Assembly (NCBI RefSeq): GCF_002201475.1
Contig: NZ_CP021422.1
Span: 3,348,001 to 3,412,000, forward strand
Direction of reading: 5' to 3'
From: Acutalibacter muris
GTDB taxonomy: Bacteria; Bacillota; Clostridia; Oscillospirales; Acutalibacteraceae
DNA length: 64,000 bases
This document shows, in pieces, positions 1 through 9,888 of the stretch; position 1 is the first letter of the stretch; each line of letters begins with the position of its first letter. The position numbers and the translations under genes are program-made. Under the pieces are notes generated by a model. It had not been told where the DNA came from, made no database searches, and saw nothing but the letters and a program-made list of their open reading frames with translations.

Positions 1-633
1 TGAAAAGCCAATCAAGCAAAGAGTGTTCTCCAGCAAAGACTGCTGAACAGTATTGACAAACGGAGCAAATTTTTCAGGGTAAGTCCGATAGTCTTCCGCA
101 GTAATGATAAAAGGGCGATGGGATGGGAAAGTGCCATGTAATTTCACAATGCGGGTGATCCCTGAACTGCCGACAAGATCTTCTTTTTCTCTCACCACCC
201 GGAATGGTATTTCTGTAACCTCCTTACTGGTGCGTTCAAGAAGGGTATCATAATTTGTTGTAAAGATGTCTGACCAGGGTAAAGAAAGAAGCTGATAATA
301 GAGTGAAGACGGGAGATAATCGTCATCCCGTATTTGGTCTAGGAGCAGACGGTCAAGTTCGGGCCGGCCATACATGACCTCAAATTGTTCTGCTAAAGTT
401 AGTGGGTCCGTATCCTGCAAGGCGGCTTTCTTCTCCGGAGAATGGGCTAAACGATCTATAAATTCATTTTTTAGATCATTCCACAAAGGGATATTGCCAA
501 CACTCTCGTCAATTTTGTCTGCATTAAGGCCAAACCCTGCGCCGACCATTAATGCAGCGTGTCCTTCCTGTAAGTGGCTGCCGATTATTCTTAGGTATTT
601 TAACGTAGTACTATCGTGAATAGAGCCTTTCAT
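1..633 (-). CDS. SIR2-like domain protein (probable NADase defence effector), 3' end outside window
   Basis: Open for 211 codons from an ATG at 631-633 (preceded by GGAGGATAAA) to the window edge, with no stop. Motifs seen: GAGFGLNA near residue 29 (nucleotide-binding glycine loop), W-x-x-IFTTNYDTLLE (SIR2 TxNxD block), IVKLHG (the LHG histidine that is catalytic in the family) and LCLIGFS at the edge. This pattern is the SIR2_2-type domain found at the N-terminus of anti-phage NAD-depleting proteins such as DSR, ThsA and SIR2-Avs. The C-terminal sensor part, which would tell these apart, lies outside the window. An IS3 remnant lies directly upstream on the opposite strand. Family call is firm; the defence role is inferred from the family. 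Confidence 0.8.
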   Translation of the reverse strand, partial: MKGSIHDSTTLKYLRIIGSHLQEGHAALMVGAGFGLNADKIDESVGNIPLWNDLKNEFIDRLAHSPEKKAALQDTDPLTLAEQFEVMYGRPELDRLLLDQIRDDDYLPSSLYYQLLSLPWSDIFTTNYDTLLERTSKEVTEIPFRVVREKEDLVGSSGITRIVKLHGTFPSHRPFIITAEDYRTYPEKFAPFVNTVQQSLLENTLCLIGFS

Positions 634-813
634 TTTATCCTCCCAAACTATATAAAAAGCACAAAATTATATCTGACGCCATTCCACCGACACATAACTG
701 TTGTCTCGCTCGATTACTTTAACTATATCAGAATTTCACACGTTTTTCAAGCCAAGTGTGATGACTCAAGGTGGAAAGTATGGTATACTCAGCTTGCATA
801 AGGAGCGATAACA

Positions 814-1340
814 ATGAAAAGTAAGTATGACCTGTCACAAAAACAAGCGGTAATTTCCCGCTACAGAGCTGGTGAGTCCATTTCCCGGATTATCCAAGAC
901 AACGGCATCCCAGAAGTACAATTTATAACTGGTTAAAACTAGCAAAGACCGCTGAGGATGATTGCAAGGAGCCTATCCTTCATAACTTCCGCCTGTTGGA
1001 GAATAAGGTCAAACGTTTAGAGGCGATCATTGAAATTCTCAAAACCGCGGAATGTTCTCCCAGAGATCCTCTCAAAGTGAAGTTGGGTGCGTTAGAAAGG
1101 CTGCATGAGCAGCATACATATAGCGTGCACATGATCTGTGAGGCTTTGGATGTGCCGAGAGGCACCTTTTACAACCACGTTCTGCGCGGCAAGCGAGAGC
1201 ATACATGGTATGCGGAAAGACGAAAAGAACTCAAGGAGGATATTCAGGAGATATATGACCATAGCCATCAGATATTCGGTGCAGAGAAAATTACGGCTGC
1301 TCCAGTCCGTAAGTCCTTACTATCTTTCAGTCGAAAGCAA
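814..1340 (+). pseudogene. IS3-family transposase remnant (orfA plus start of orfB)
   Basis: Starts MKSKYDLSQKQAVISRYRAG, the orfA-type helix-turn-helix of IS3 elements. At about 912 one base is missing (CCCAGAAGT where CCCAAGAAGT would keep frame); restoring it gives RSTIYNWLKLAKT and the frame then runs through LLENKVKRLEAIIEIL and the HTH_21 region of orfB (ALDVPRGTFYNHVLRGKR). The remnant stops around DHSHQIFGAEKITA, where it meets the stop codon of the converging NIF3-like gene. No DDE catalytic core is left here. A C-terminal IS3 orfB scrap lies at 63024-63210, far away, and need not be the same copy. Confidence 0.8.
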
Positions 1341-2145
1341 TCCACTTGTACTGGTTTCCAGACTGGAAGAACTTGACCGGCACCGCGCCGCCCAAGTCGT
1401 CCGCCAGCCACTGGGCCATGTACTCCATGCCAGGCTCCTCCCAGTTGAAGTGGCCGGGGTTTAGGAGCGCCAGCTTCTGCCCAAAGAACAGCCCATCTTG
1501 CACATATTCGCCCACCGTCCAGTCCACCACCTCGCCGGGAATGAGCACTTGCACGCAGTTTTCTTTTACGAACCGCAGGACTTCTCTGTCCATGTCCCCA
1601 CCCAGGAAATGGAACACCACCGCAGCCCGCTCCACCTCCATCTCCGGGTCGCCGATGATGCGGATGCCGTCGATACCCATGGCCTGGGCCAACTGTTCGG
1701 CTACGCCCGCCACGGTTGTGGAAGGCAGCTGGAAGCAGCAGCCGGGCATGAACTCATCGCTTAGTGCGTATTTTTCCCAGCCCAGCTTTTTGGCGACGCC
1801 GGTAAAAATCCCGTCGGGCCTGTCGCTATGTAGGTGGTCATGGTTGCGGTAGACGGTCATGCCGGTTTCCTCCAGCAGGGCTTTCTTGACCAGGTAGACC
1901 GGGTCGCCCTCCAGCCAGTCGGTTTTGTCCCAGCCGTCAAAGAAGGTGGGCTCGTGGCAGATAAGCAGGTTGCAGCCCTCGTTGGCCGCCTGCCGGATCA
2001 CCCGAGCCGTGGGGCAGCAGGTCAGGGCCACGCCGGTGCATTCCTTGGAGACATCCCCCGCGATGACCCCATCGCAGGTGGGCTGGGCAGGGTCAAAATT
2101 TTTGTGGTGGGATTCCATGATCTCGATGACTTCTTTGATTGTCAC
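1327..2145 (-). CDS. NIF3-like dinuclear metal-centre protein
   Basis: About 272 residues. A GTG start at 2145 is preferred because GAGGAG lies 8 bases upstream; an earlier GTG sits right on that site. Seen: CNLLICHEPTFF near residue 60, NHDHLHSDRPDG near 105 and PGHFNWEEPG near the C-terminus, which match the histidine and acidic metal ligands of the NIF3/YbgI family (hexameric, two metal ions per subunit). The biochemical role of the family is uncertain (GTP cyclohydrolase-like or hydrolase activities have been proposed). The gene overlaps the truncated end of the IS3 remnant, so that insertion or deletion ended at or near its stop codon. Confidence 0.8.
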   Translation of the reverse strand: MTIKEVIEIMESHHKNFDPAQPTCDGVIAGDVSKECTGVALTCCPTARVIRQAANEGCNLLICHEPTFFDGWDKTDWLEGDPVYLVKKALLEETGMTVYRNHDHLHSDRPDGIFTGVAKKLGWEKYALSDEFMPGCCFQLPSTTVAGVAEQLAQAMGIDGIRIIGDPEMEVERAAVVFHFLGGDMDREVLRFVKENCVQVLIPGEVVDWTVGEYVQDGLFFGQKLALLNPGHFNWEEPGMEYMAQWLADDLGGAVPVKFFQSGNQYKWIAFD

Positions 2146-2184
2146 GGTCAACACTCCTCGTATAATAAGTTTATAAGTTAATAA

Positions 2185-2466
2185 ATCAGGTACCAGCAGG
2201 CCGTAAGATACCCGTGGTACAATAGCTGTAGGACAGCAGGATAAGTTCTATATTCTCCGGTAGAACCGCAAGGTTGCTACAAAGAAAGTCCGTCCCCCCG
2301 AGCCGGAAGTAAGCTGCAAACTCACTGGCTGTTTGCCGGGGTGAGGCCCCCTCAGCCCCAGCGGCGAGCCGCTGGGACAGGCAGTGGAGGGGATCGCATC
2401 GGCCGCTCCTCGGAATGATTCTCATACGCGAGGTTGCTGAGGCTTCCGGTTATCATGGGTATCTTA
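2185..2466 (+). other. Non-coding, strongly folded stretch; candidate left end (bridge RNA region) of the IS110 element
   Basis: No convincing gene. Several dyads are visible: GTACCA/TGGTAC (2190-2195 with 2215-2220), GTTCTA/TAGAAC (2245-2250 with 2261-2266) and a perfect 9-bp hairpin CCCAGCGGC/GCCGCTGGG (2357-2376). If the IS5 insertion at 2467-3340 is removed together with one TTA copy, this stretch runs straight into the ribosome site and start of the IS110 recombinase at 3387. Group IS110 elements carry a structured bridge RNA in exactly this 5' non-coding end. The bridge RNA assignment is inference; the folds and the collinearity are seen. Confidence 0.4.
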
Positions 2467-3340
2467 GAACCTGTTTAGTATCTAGCCAACCATCCGGTCC
2501 AGTGATAAAATAGAGGGGATGAGGGGGGAAGACAGGTGAGGAAAAGCTATCCAAGTGACATCAGTCGGAAACAATTTGAAGAAATACGCGAGGAATTGTC
2601 CAGAGTCAAAAAGCTAACACATCCCAGAAGCTACGACCTGTATGACATATTTTGTGCAGTTTTGTATCTGTTGAAAGAAGGATGCACATGGCGAGCCATC
2701 CCACATGATTTCCCTAAATGGCAAAATGTGCGGTATCATTACGACATATGGTCAAATCCAGATGAAAATGGAGTCAGTGTTCTTGACAGGGTTTTACGCA
2801 AACTGGTGGAAGCAGAGCGGGAAAAAAACGGACGCAAGGCACAAACAACAATGATAATTGTCGATTCCAAAAGCATTCAAAATGCTGATACCGCAGAAGA
2901 AAAGGGCTATGACGCGGGGAAAAAGTATCTGGGATAAAACTACATATTGGCGTGGACATTTTGGGGCTACCCCACGCAATTATGGTGACGACCGCCAATG
3001 TAACAGATCGAACCGGCGCAATTGATATGGTTGATTATTATTGTGATGTAACCGACCATCTGTCTGCGCTCAAAAAGATTATGGCAGATGGAGGCTACAC
3101 CGGAGAAACATTTGCAAACTCAATCAAGGATCTTTCTGGTGCGGAGGTTGAGGTCGTTAAGCGCAACGAGCTCCATACTTTTGCTGTCCTGCCAAAGCGC
3201 TGGATTGTGGAGCGCTCTTTTGCCTGGCTCGACAAATGTCGGAGACTCTGGAAAAACTGCGAACGTAAATTACAGAACTCTTTTCAAATGTTTTCTCTTG
3301 CCTTTATTCGTCTGCTCTTAAATAGATGCTAAACAGGTTC
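2467..3340 (+). mobile_element. IS5-family insertion sequence, complete, 874 bp
   Basis: Terminal inverted repeats are seen: left GAACCTGTTTAGTATCTA and right (reverse complement) GAACCTGTTTAGCATCTA, 17 of 18 matching. A TTA trinucleotide flanks both ends (2464-2466 and 3341-3343) as the likely target duplication. Size, ends and two overlapping transposase frames fit the IS5 family (IS427/IS1031-like groups). The element sits between the structured region at 2185-2466 and an IS110 recombinase gene, so it probably inserted into that IS110 element. Confidence 0.9.
2536..3332 (+). CDS. IS5-family transposase, two frames joined by a predicted -1 frameshift
   Basis: Frame 1 (2536-2937) gives the DUF4096-type N-terminus (LYLLKEGCTWRAIPHDFPKW) and the first catalytic Asp region (MIIVDSKSIQNAD). 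It stops just after DAGKKYLG. Reading back one base in the run GGGGAAAAAG (2916-2925) continues as GKKVSGIKLHIGVDILGLPH, matching the usual family sequence, and runs through ADGGYTGE and the conserved WIVERSFAWLDKCRRLWKNCE block to 3332. Programmed -1 shifting at such runs is known for IS427-group elements. The start has a usable GGGAAGACAGGTG leader. Probably still active, since both ends are intact. Confidence 0.8.
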
Positions 3341-3386
3341 TTACAGCCTGTTGGTCCTAAAATTTCCACCCCGAGGAGGTGAAATC

Positions 3387-4509
3387 GTGAATCAATTATT
3401 CGTTGGCATTGATGTGGGAAGCCGCGGGAACACAGCCTATCTCATGCGGCCTGATGGGGAAAAGCACAGCAATTTTACTGTACAGAACAACCGTGGCGGA
3501 GCTAAAATACTCATAGATAAAATCGTATCGGCACTCACCACAATGGGTTTGGAACAGGTCGTGATCGGCATGGAGGCCACCGGCATCTACGGAGATAATC
3601 TCGTGTACGCTCTCCGTGAGGACGGAACTCTGGGCCGGTTCCAGCGCAAGATCCATGTGCTCAATCCCAAGCAGGTCAGCAAGTTCAAGGAATCCTACTC
3701 CGAACTGCCCAAGAACGATGATGTGGACGCTTTTGTGATTGCCGATAAGCTCCGTTTTGGTCGTATCACCCAGGAGGTCTATATGGACGACTACCGCTAC
3801 AAAGCCCTGCAAACCTTGACCAGAGCCAGATTCTACGCTGTGCAGGATTTAACCCGAGAGAAACAGCGTTTTGCAAACTATTTGTTTTTGAAATGCTCCG
3901 GTCTCGCCCAGGACAAGGACATAGCGAACTCCAGCGCCACCACCATCGCTCTTATGGAGCGCTTTGAAACTGTGGACGAGCTGGCTTATGCCGATTTGGA
4001 TGAACTTGCTGCTTTTGTAAGCAAGGTCGGCCATGGCCGTTTGTATTGCCACCATGCGGGCGTTGGAAAAGCAAATCAAGGTTCTTGACAAACAAATTGA
4101 ACAGATATTTGCTGTCCTTCCCAACACTCTGACCTCCGTTCCTGGTATCGGTAAAGTCTATTCTGCCGGTATCATCGCCGAAATCGGCGATGTGAACCGT
4201 TTCCAATCCCAGGCTTCTGTCGCCAAATACGCTGGCCTCGTCTGGAAGCAGCACCAGTCCGGTGAGTTTGAAGCCCAGAACACCCGCCTCATTAAGTCCG
4301 GCAACCGTTTCCTTCGCTACTATCTGCTGGAAGCCGCCAACTCTGTGAGAAGATGCGACTCCGAGTTCAGGCGTTACTATGACCTCAAGTACAAACAGGT
4401 CAATAAATACCAGCACAAACGCGCACTCGCTTTAACTGCCAGAAAACTGGTTCGGCTCGTCTTTCGACTGCTGAAGGAGGGGCGGAACTACATACCGCCG
4501 GAGGGCTGA
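3387..4509 (+). pseudogene. IS110-family recombinase, frameshifted with probable internal deletion
   Basis: GTG start at 3387 after GAGGAGGT. The N-terminal RuvC-like DEDD domain is clear: FVGIDVGSRGNTAYLMRPDG, VVIGMEATGIYG and NDDVDAFVIADKLRFG. The first frame runs to GHGRLYCHH and stops at 4088. The C-terminal half continues in another frame from about 4040 (VCIATMRALEKQIKVLDKQI, SVPGIGKVYSAGIIAEIG, KYAGLVWKQHQSGEFEAQ, GNRFLRYYLLEAANSVR) to 4509. Family members have roughly 25 more residues at the junction, so a small deletion caused the shift. The Tnp_20 domain with its catalytic serine region is otherwise kept. Its 5' non-coding end appears to be separated from it by the IS5 element. Confidence 0.8.
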
Positions 4510-4925
4510 GTCCTACTCGCTTTTCGGTAACGAAGCCCTGTTCAAAAAAATATCATGGGGCAGGGCTTTGGTTGGTGTTGCCTTTTTGCTGCTATGCCAT
4601 TTCTTTTTCACCGCTTTTCTTGTGATTTTTCTTTCATTTCTCTATTGACTTCTTACCACTGGACTTTTTTTCTTTATCGTTTGGGTGCGCACCTGTGGCT
4701 TTTATTATATCAATCGGGTTAATGGTTGTCAACGTGGGGTATGTCCCTTTAATTTGTATAGTGAGCAGGCTCAAATCCGTATAAATCTGCTAAATTAAAA
4801 ATCACCTGTCATTGTCCAAACCTTGAGGGTTCAGATGACAACAGGTGATTCCAATCAATTAACCTTTAGGAGGAAACGAGTCTTTCTCATGAGAGTCCTT
4901 CGCGGATGTGACCGTTCTTCTCATG
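4510..4925. other. Intergenic region between IS110 remnant and HD-GHKL pseudogene
   Basis: About 415 bases with no supported gene. The first 250 bases are T-rich and probably hold the right end of the IS110 element. A hairpin repeat at 4799-4850 is listed separately. The stretch from 4870 to 4920 has a short hairpin near the 3' end of the minus-strand gene but no clean T-run. Confidence 0.5.
4799..4850. repeat. Dispersed hairpin repeat, copy 1
   Basis: Outer arms AATCACCTGT / ACAGGTGATT pair perfectly over 10 bp and an inner AACC/GGTT stem follows the conserved TGTCCAAACC. A second copy at 63366-63417 has the same plan with one base pair changed on both sides (G-C here, A-T there). It may be a MITE-like element or an exported RNA structure. 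Confidence 0.7.
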
Positions 4926-7792
4926 CTATTCCCCCTCGCCGTCTTCTTTTAGAGCCTCGTCCTCGTGCATAACGTCATAGTAGTCGGAAAGGAGGCGCTT
5001 GTAGGTTTCGACGATGTCCTCTTTTGTGCAGGGGGTGGGGGCGGCGCGGTTTTCAAGGACATATTCAGTTATACGCTTAAATTCTGGCGATCGTGTGATT
5101 TGCGTGATAAATTCGCACCTTGAACAATTTATCACACGCTCGTCTCTGGCAATAACAGGCGAAATTATATAGGCACTTTCCAGAATATTTGATGGTATAT
5201 TATCAACTGTAGCGCCGCGATGGTTTAGTGTTAAAACGCTATATTCTTCCATGGCAAGAATATTATAGCGAATTGGAACACTATCTCGACCCGCCCCACA
5301 GTACATATATTTCAAAACAGCAGTTCTTGTTTCTTTTCCCATTTCACAGTAATCTGCTGGGGTGTTTCTCAATGAGTATAGGCATATGGAGTTCCACTCC
5401 AAAGAGCACCAGATTTTTTTAATGCATCTATCTGGAATCCGCATGATAAAACTGGTATCTAAAACTATTCTCTTTTGTTCAAGTCCATCATACATTAAAT
5501 TACATATCTCACATATGCTTTGCGCCGTGTATCCCAATCTACATACGTCTGGAAATATCTCACTGCCTAGCCAAATACCCGCAAAGTAATAATCTTCATA
5601 ATCTGTTAGTACACTTCCCATTGTAACCGTGGTTTCGTGATACTTGCTATCATCTGCCCATTGCAAAACCCGGATTTTTTTCACCATGGGATGCAAATAC
5701 TTCTCGGGTGACGCAAGCATTCGTTTCCTTTGGTTGAAATCCGCAATGGTCCAAATAGCGCTAAATTTATCTGGCAAAGGCAAGCCGAGATTAAAATTGT
5801 CTATTTCTATGACCTTTCGAGGTGGGTTATCCTGCTCGAGCAGAAAGCCAACAGCGGCTCGGAGAATAGTACTGAAACGGTGAGCAATTTCATCAATTTT
5901 CTTCTGACTAAAATTCATTCGGTCTAAAGATAGATATTCTTTTGCATCCAATCCCCAAAAATCGATAGAATACACAAGTTCTGATCTGGCTATGTACCCG
6001 AAGAAATCGTGAGTTACGTCAGGGGAATATACATATTTACCTTTCAAAGACATATCGAGCGATGGAGATGCATTAAAACTAGGCTCAATATGGAGCATCG
6101 TGTAAGTCTCCTATCCCATACCTGGATTCCCTCATACGTAGTCTGCGTGACTAGGAACGGCCCTTTTTGCTGACAATCTCCTGGCTGAAAGTCATTCCAG
6201 AGTTCGTTCCTAATTTTTTTCAACAAAAGACAGTCCTGGGTGATATCTACCGGAAACCAAGACAGTTCCACCCAATGCTTCATATTGTCGCAAAAATCTT
6301 TATATATAGTATCTGCAGTTCCAGAATCCTCACCAAAGGGGTCATAGGACTTTTTCATAGGAATATTAATCTGCAATTGGTCAAATACCACTTCTACACA
6401 CGTCCCCTGCTCCTCCCAAAACTCACCCTTTTCAATCTGCACATACCCCTCCTTTTTCCGGGACTCCACAGTGACCTTAATAGCGCCCTCCTCCGGGCGG
6501 CTGTAAATAGTAAAAACGGGCGCAACCAGGAAGACCGACTGCAAGCCTATGCCGAACCCCGCCGTGGGCCGCAGCCAGGCGGGCATTGCTTCGATTTCAC
6601 GCCGCCGAGCCTTGTCCTGATGATAGCTTGTCCCCACCCGGCACATCTGCTTGACGGTGTCAACGCTCATGCCGGTGCCGCGGTCGATTATACGGATCCG
6701 AAACTTCTCATCAGGCTCTTGCCTCATATCCACTGTGATTTTATAGCTGTCAAAGGCCTCGGCTTTTATGTCGTAGGGCTGGAGATGAGAGAGGTCATTT
6801 TTATCTGCGTTATCAACCAAATAAAGGTCCGGCCGTTTCTGTAAGTCGCGCCATAGCTGAATCTTGCTTGCATCCTCCGCGTTTTGGATAAGCTCGCGCA
6901 GAAATATCATTTTATCGTTATAGATCCCGGAACCCTCAATAATCTCAAAGGCCTTTTCCTGAGATATCCCAAAGCGTAAGTCACTGGTGTTCTCTATATC
7001 AGGCTTACCGTTTAAGAGCAGTTCCTTCTTAGTCAGCCGTGGAGCGGTGCCGCCCAGCTCTTTTGGGATAAGGCTCAGCCAGTTGATGGCGGCAAAGGTA
7101 AGCTCGCTCTCCAGCCAATCCAGGAATACCCGCGTTTCCCGGTACACGGAGTGATTCGGGCAGTCCGCCCGGTACTCAATTTGCTCCGGCGTGATTAACA
7201 GATGAATTGTGGCCTCGTGCTTACCCTTATGGGCAGCGGAGTCTTGAGGCAGTTCCCCGGTTACCAGCTCAGCCGTGGGTTCAAACCGGCTGTTGTCCGC
7301 ATCCAAGAGGTCCCCGAGCCGCAGCATCTCCGCCAAAAAGCGTGGATGGATATAGTCGGCGGCGTAGCCGTTGGAAATGTAGTCCAACTTTAGAACATCC
7401 TCTTGATTACAAGTATGCAGCAGGGAGAGCTGGCCCAGCAAATACTCCTGGAAATCAGCCGATTCCCATTCCTGTTCGATATTGTCATAGAGCAAAAGCA
7501 TACCAAAATCGTGGAGGTACGCTAACTGTAAGAGCCTCCAGGTATCCGTAGGAGACAGCTTGCATAGGCGGTCCTCTCCCAGAAGCTGCTCCATATTGGA
7601 GACCACATTTTGAGAGTGGAGCTCATCATGCACGCTGTAGTGAGGGTAATTCTGCGCCACCTGTTTGAGCGCCGACACACAGGAGCGCTTGTTGAGCTCC
7701 CAGCTGGAATGCAGGTTCTTAAACTGCGGTGCCTGCTGGCAGAGGGTGCTTAGATGCTCCTCCAGGCCGTAGGGGGTTTTCGGTGTTTCCAT
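4926..7792 (-). pseudogene. HD-domain + GHKL (HSP90/MORC-like) ATPase protein, split by a one-base frameshift
   Basis: ATG at 7792 follows AGGAGG. The first part (582 residues to a stop at 6044) has an HD-type metal phosphohydrolase region (HDELHSQNVV, YLHDFGML, RLGDLLDAD) and then a GHKL ATPase: FLRELIQNAEDAS (N box), IIDRGTGMS (G1) and GFGIGLQSVF (G2). The second part (390 residues, 6098-4926) continues the same protein. Adding one G to the GG at about 6113-6116 would give a smooth VWDRETYTMLHIEPSF junction. The full product would be near 970 residues. Large HD-GHKL proteins of this build are suspected conflict or defence effectors. Alternative: two genes, since GGAG lies 8 bases before the second ATG, but the read-through fit favours a frameshift or a sequencing error. 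Confidence 0.7.
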
Positions 7793-7842
7793 TTTAATCG
7801 TCCTCCTGCTCCCAATATGTAAGTAATTCAGTCCGGGCATAT

Positions 7843-9423
7843 CTATTCAAAAATTATCCTCTCAAGCAGGCTCTCTCCGAACCCACCGGCCACGCGTATA
7901 ACTGTCTCTGCGGCGGGCAGCAGTTGCAGCGGGCCGTCCCCCGGGGACACCGTACCAAGACTTCTTCCGTCCTGAAACACCTCTACCTGTCCGTCGGAGC
8001 CCTTGCCGAACTCCACAGCGACGCTGCTGCCCTCCTTCGCGGCGAAGAAGGTGTACTCGGCGTACTCCCCGGGGGATAGGCTCAGCTTGAAGACGTCCCA
8101 GCGGCAGTCAAAGCCGAAGCGCTTTTCGGGCAGGGACTCCGGCTCGAGGAGCTTCATGCCCGAGCCCCTGCGATAGCCGCTGACCACATCGGTCCGGCAG
8201 AACCCAAGACAGCCTCCCTCGTCGAAGTCCGTGGCCCGCACTGAGCAGCCCGGCTCTCTTCGGACGCTGGCGCTGACCCTTGGCCGCTCCAGGCAGTTCT
8301 CTATAAGAATATTTTCAAGGTACTCGTCCAGCAGGGCCTGGGCTTCCTCATAGGAGGGCCGCTCCCCGCCGCTGGTATAGGCGGTAAACTTTTCCCAGCC
8401 CTTCGGCATATTCACCGAGTATGGGGAGTTCTCGCAGTCCATCTTCTTCCAGGGCCAGACGTTATAGCCCACCCCCAGCTTTGCCCCCAGTGGGTACAGG
8501 GCCGCGAACCACTCCGGGGTGTTCTCGCCGCTCTCACCAAGCCAAAGGGGCTTGTCCCAGCGCTCTGATAGCTCCAGGAACTCCCGGTACGCGCCGATAT
8601 CCGGCATAACGGCGTAGCGGTGGAAGTGGAGGACCATATTGCTGTCGTAATCCATGCAGAACACCGACGGGTCCGTGGCCCAGCTGCCTCCCTCGATAGA
8701 CAGCATATGCTTCTGATCGTGCCTGCGTATCTCGGCGATAGCCTCTATGTAGAAGTCCCGCAGCCTTGGCAGAAGGTACTGGCAGGGCCTGCGGCCGTCG
8801 TCCGGGCGCAGGGGCTCGTTTAAGAGGTCGTAGCCCCCCACTATCCACCGGTCCTTATAGCGCCGGGCCAGCTCCCCCCACAGGGCCACGGCCTTGTCCC
8901 AGCTGTCCCTGTCGGTGAACAGCCGGGGGAAGTCGTCCACGCAGTCGTCGATATTGGTCCCGGTCTGGCCGCCGGGGGCCCCGTGCAGGTCTAAAAAGGC
9001 ATATATCCCCGCCTCCTGGCACCAGTCCAGCAGCCGGTCCAACAGCCGGAAACCCTCCTCCCTCCAGCGGAGGCCCGGCTCGTCCTCCATAAGCACCCGC
9101 CATCCGATGGGTACCCGCACGGAGTTATAGCCAAGCTCCGCCATGCGCAGTATATCCTCACGGCGGATATAGTTCTCCCGAAAGCGGGGCCAGAAGGCCT
9201 CGGCGTACCGGCCTCCCGCCAGCTCCCGCACCACCTGCTCCAGCTTCCGGGGCCGGTCACCCCTTGGGCCTGCCCTCCACATATACCCCTCGCAGAGCAG
9301 CCAGTTGCCAAGCCCCCATCCGGACAGGAGGAGGGGCTCGCCTTTTCCGTTGACGATTTCACGGCCTTTGGCCCGTAAAAATCCGCTGACGCGTGCTTGG
9401 GAAAGTTTTTCATTGGTGTTCAT
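7843..9423 (-). CDS. Glycoside hydrolase family 5 protein (cellulase-like), cytoplasmic
   Basis: 526 residues from the ATG at 9421-9423, which AGGAGG precedes; longer starts lack a ribosome site. The (beta/alpha)8 fold of GH5 is recognised by GWGLGNWL, VRVPIGWRVL, FLDLHGAPGGQ, DLLNEPL (acid/base Glu203), the HFHRY region and PLWLGESGE (nucleophile Glu297). The last ~150 residues look like a beta-sandwich accessory domain (FGFDCRWDVFKLSLSPGEY onward). There is no signal peptide, so it probably trims imported beta-glycans or glycosides inside the cell. Substrate cannot be read from sequence. It stands alone, without transporter genes next to it. Confidence 0.85.
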   Translation of the reverse strand: MNTNEKLSQARVSGFLRAKGREIVNGKGEPLLLSGWGLGNWLLCEGYMWRAGPRGDRPRKLEQVVRELAGGRYAEAFWPRFRENYIRREDILRMAELGYNSVRVPIGWRVLMEDEPGLRWREEGFRLLDRLLDWCQEAGIYAFLDLHGAPGGQTGTNIDDCVDDFPRLFTDRDSWDKAVALWGELARRYKDRWIVGGYDLLNEPLRPDDGRRPCQYLLPRLRDFYIEAIAEIRRHDQKHMLSIEGGSWATDPSVFCMDYDSNMVLHFHRYAVMPDIGAYREFLELSERWDKPLWLGESGENTPEWFAALYPLGAKLGVGYNVWPWKKMDCENSPYSVNMPKGWEKFTAYTSGGERPSYEEAQALLDEYLENILIENCLERPRVSASVRREPGCSVRATDFDEGGCLGFCRTDVVSGYRRGSGMKLLEPESLPEKRFGFDCRWDVFKLSLSPGEYAEYTFFAAKEGSSVAVEFGKGSDGQVEVFQDGRSLGTVSPGDGPLQLLPAAETVIRVAGGFGESLLERIIFE

Positions 9424-9626
9424 TTTTGTCCTCCTGGTTCTCAAGGGCCGCCGGCTTCTGCTGGAAGCGGCCGGGGTAATTTTTGTGCATTGATGCCGCA
9501 GGCGTTCATACTTCTACAGCCCGAAGCTTTGAGTATTATTATATCTGGCTTTGGCGTGGAATACAAGCTTTTGGGGGATTTCTTGGGGAGAGTCCGCACT
9601 CCCGCAAAAACACGAAAGAAGGTAAA

Positions 9627-9881
9627 TCACTTATTGTTGCCCAAACCATGGCGGTCTTTTATAAACACGCATGGAAACTGAAGCGCCGCCGAGAGGATCC
9701 CGCAGAGTACCGGCGATTGAAAGTGGAAGCCCCCGCAGAACTTTCTCACAAGGAGGAAGGGAATTATTAACAGGAGGCCCTCTACTACCATGTTAAGGAA
9801 AAAGCTGATAACCAGCGCCAGCCCCAGGGGCACAGGGTGAAAAGAAAGCTGTAAATGCCGTACTCGTAGAGTTCCACGTCA
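9627..9881 (-). pseudogene. agrB: agrB remnant (AgrD-processing membrane protease), truncated and frameshifted
   Basis: The frame to 9627 reads FLLVRKFCGGFHFQSPVLCG, the AgrB block with the catalytic Cys/His pair region (family form R-K/R-Y-x-GGYH). The preceding bases in another frame give DVELYEYGIYSFLFT, the usual AgrB lead-in, so a shift lies near 9831. The frame ends after about 68 residues (KDRHGLGNNK), so the C-terminal half and most membrane segments are missing. It lies just downstream of agrD on the same strand, beyond a hairpin terminator. AgrB function must be lost or supplied elsewhere. Confidence 0.7.
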
Positions 9882-9888
9882 CTAGCAA

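Noticed and set aside
2186..2425. Minus-strand frame of 79 codons in front of the IS5 element
   Set aside because: No ribosome site, low-complexity composition, and the DNA is better explained as a structured non-coding element end.
7202..9413. Long open frames antisense to the HD-GHKL and GH5 genes
   Set aside because: They mirror GC-rich codon use of real genes, have no ribosome sites and no family motifs.
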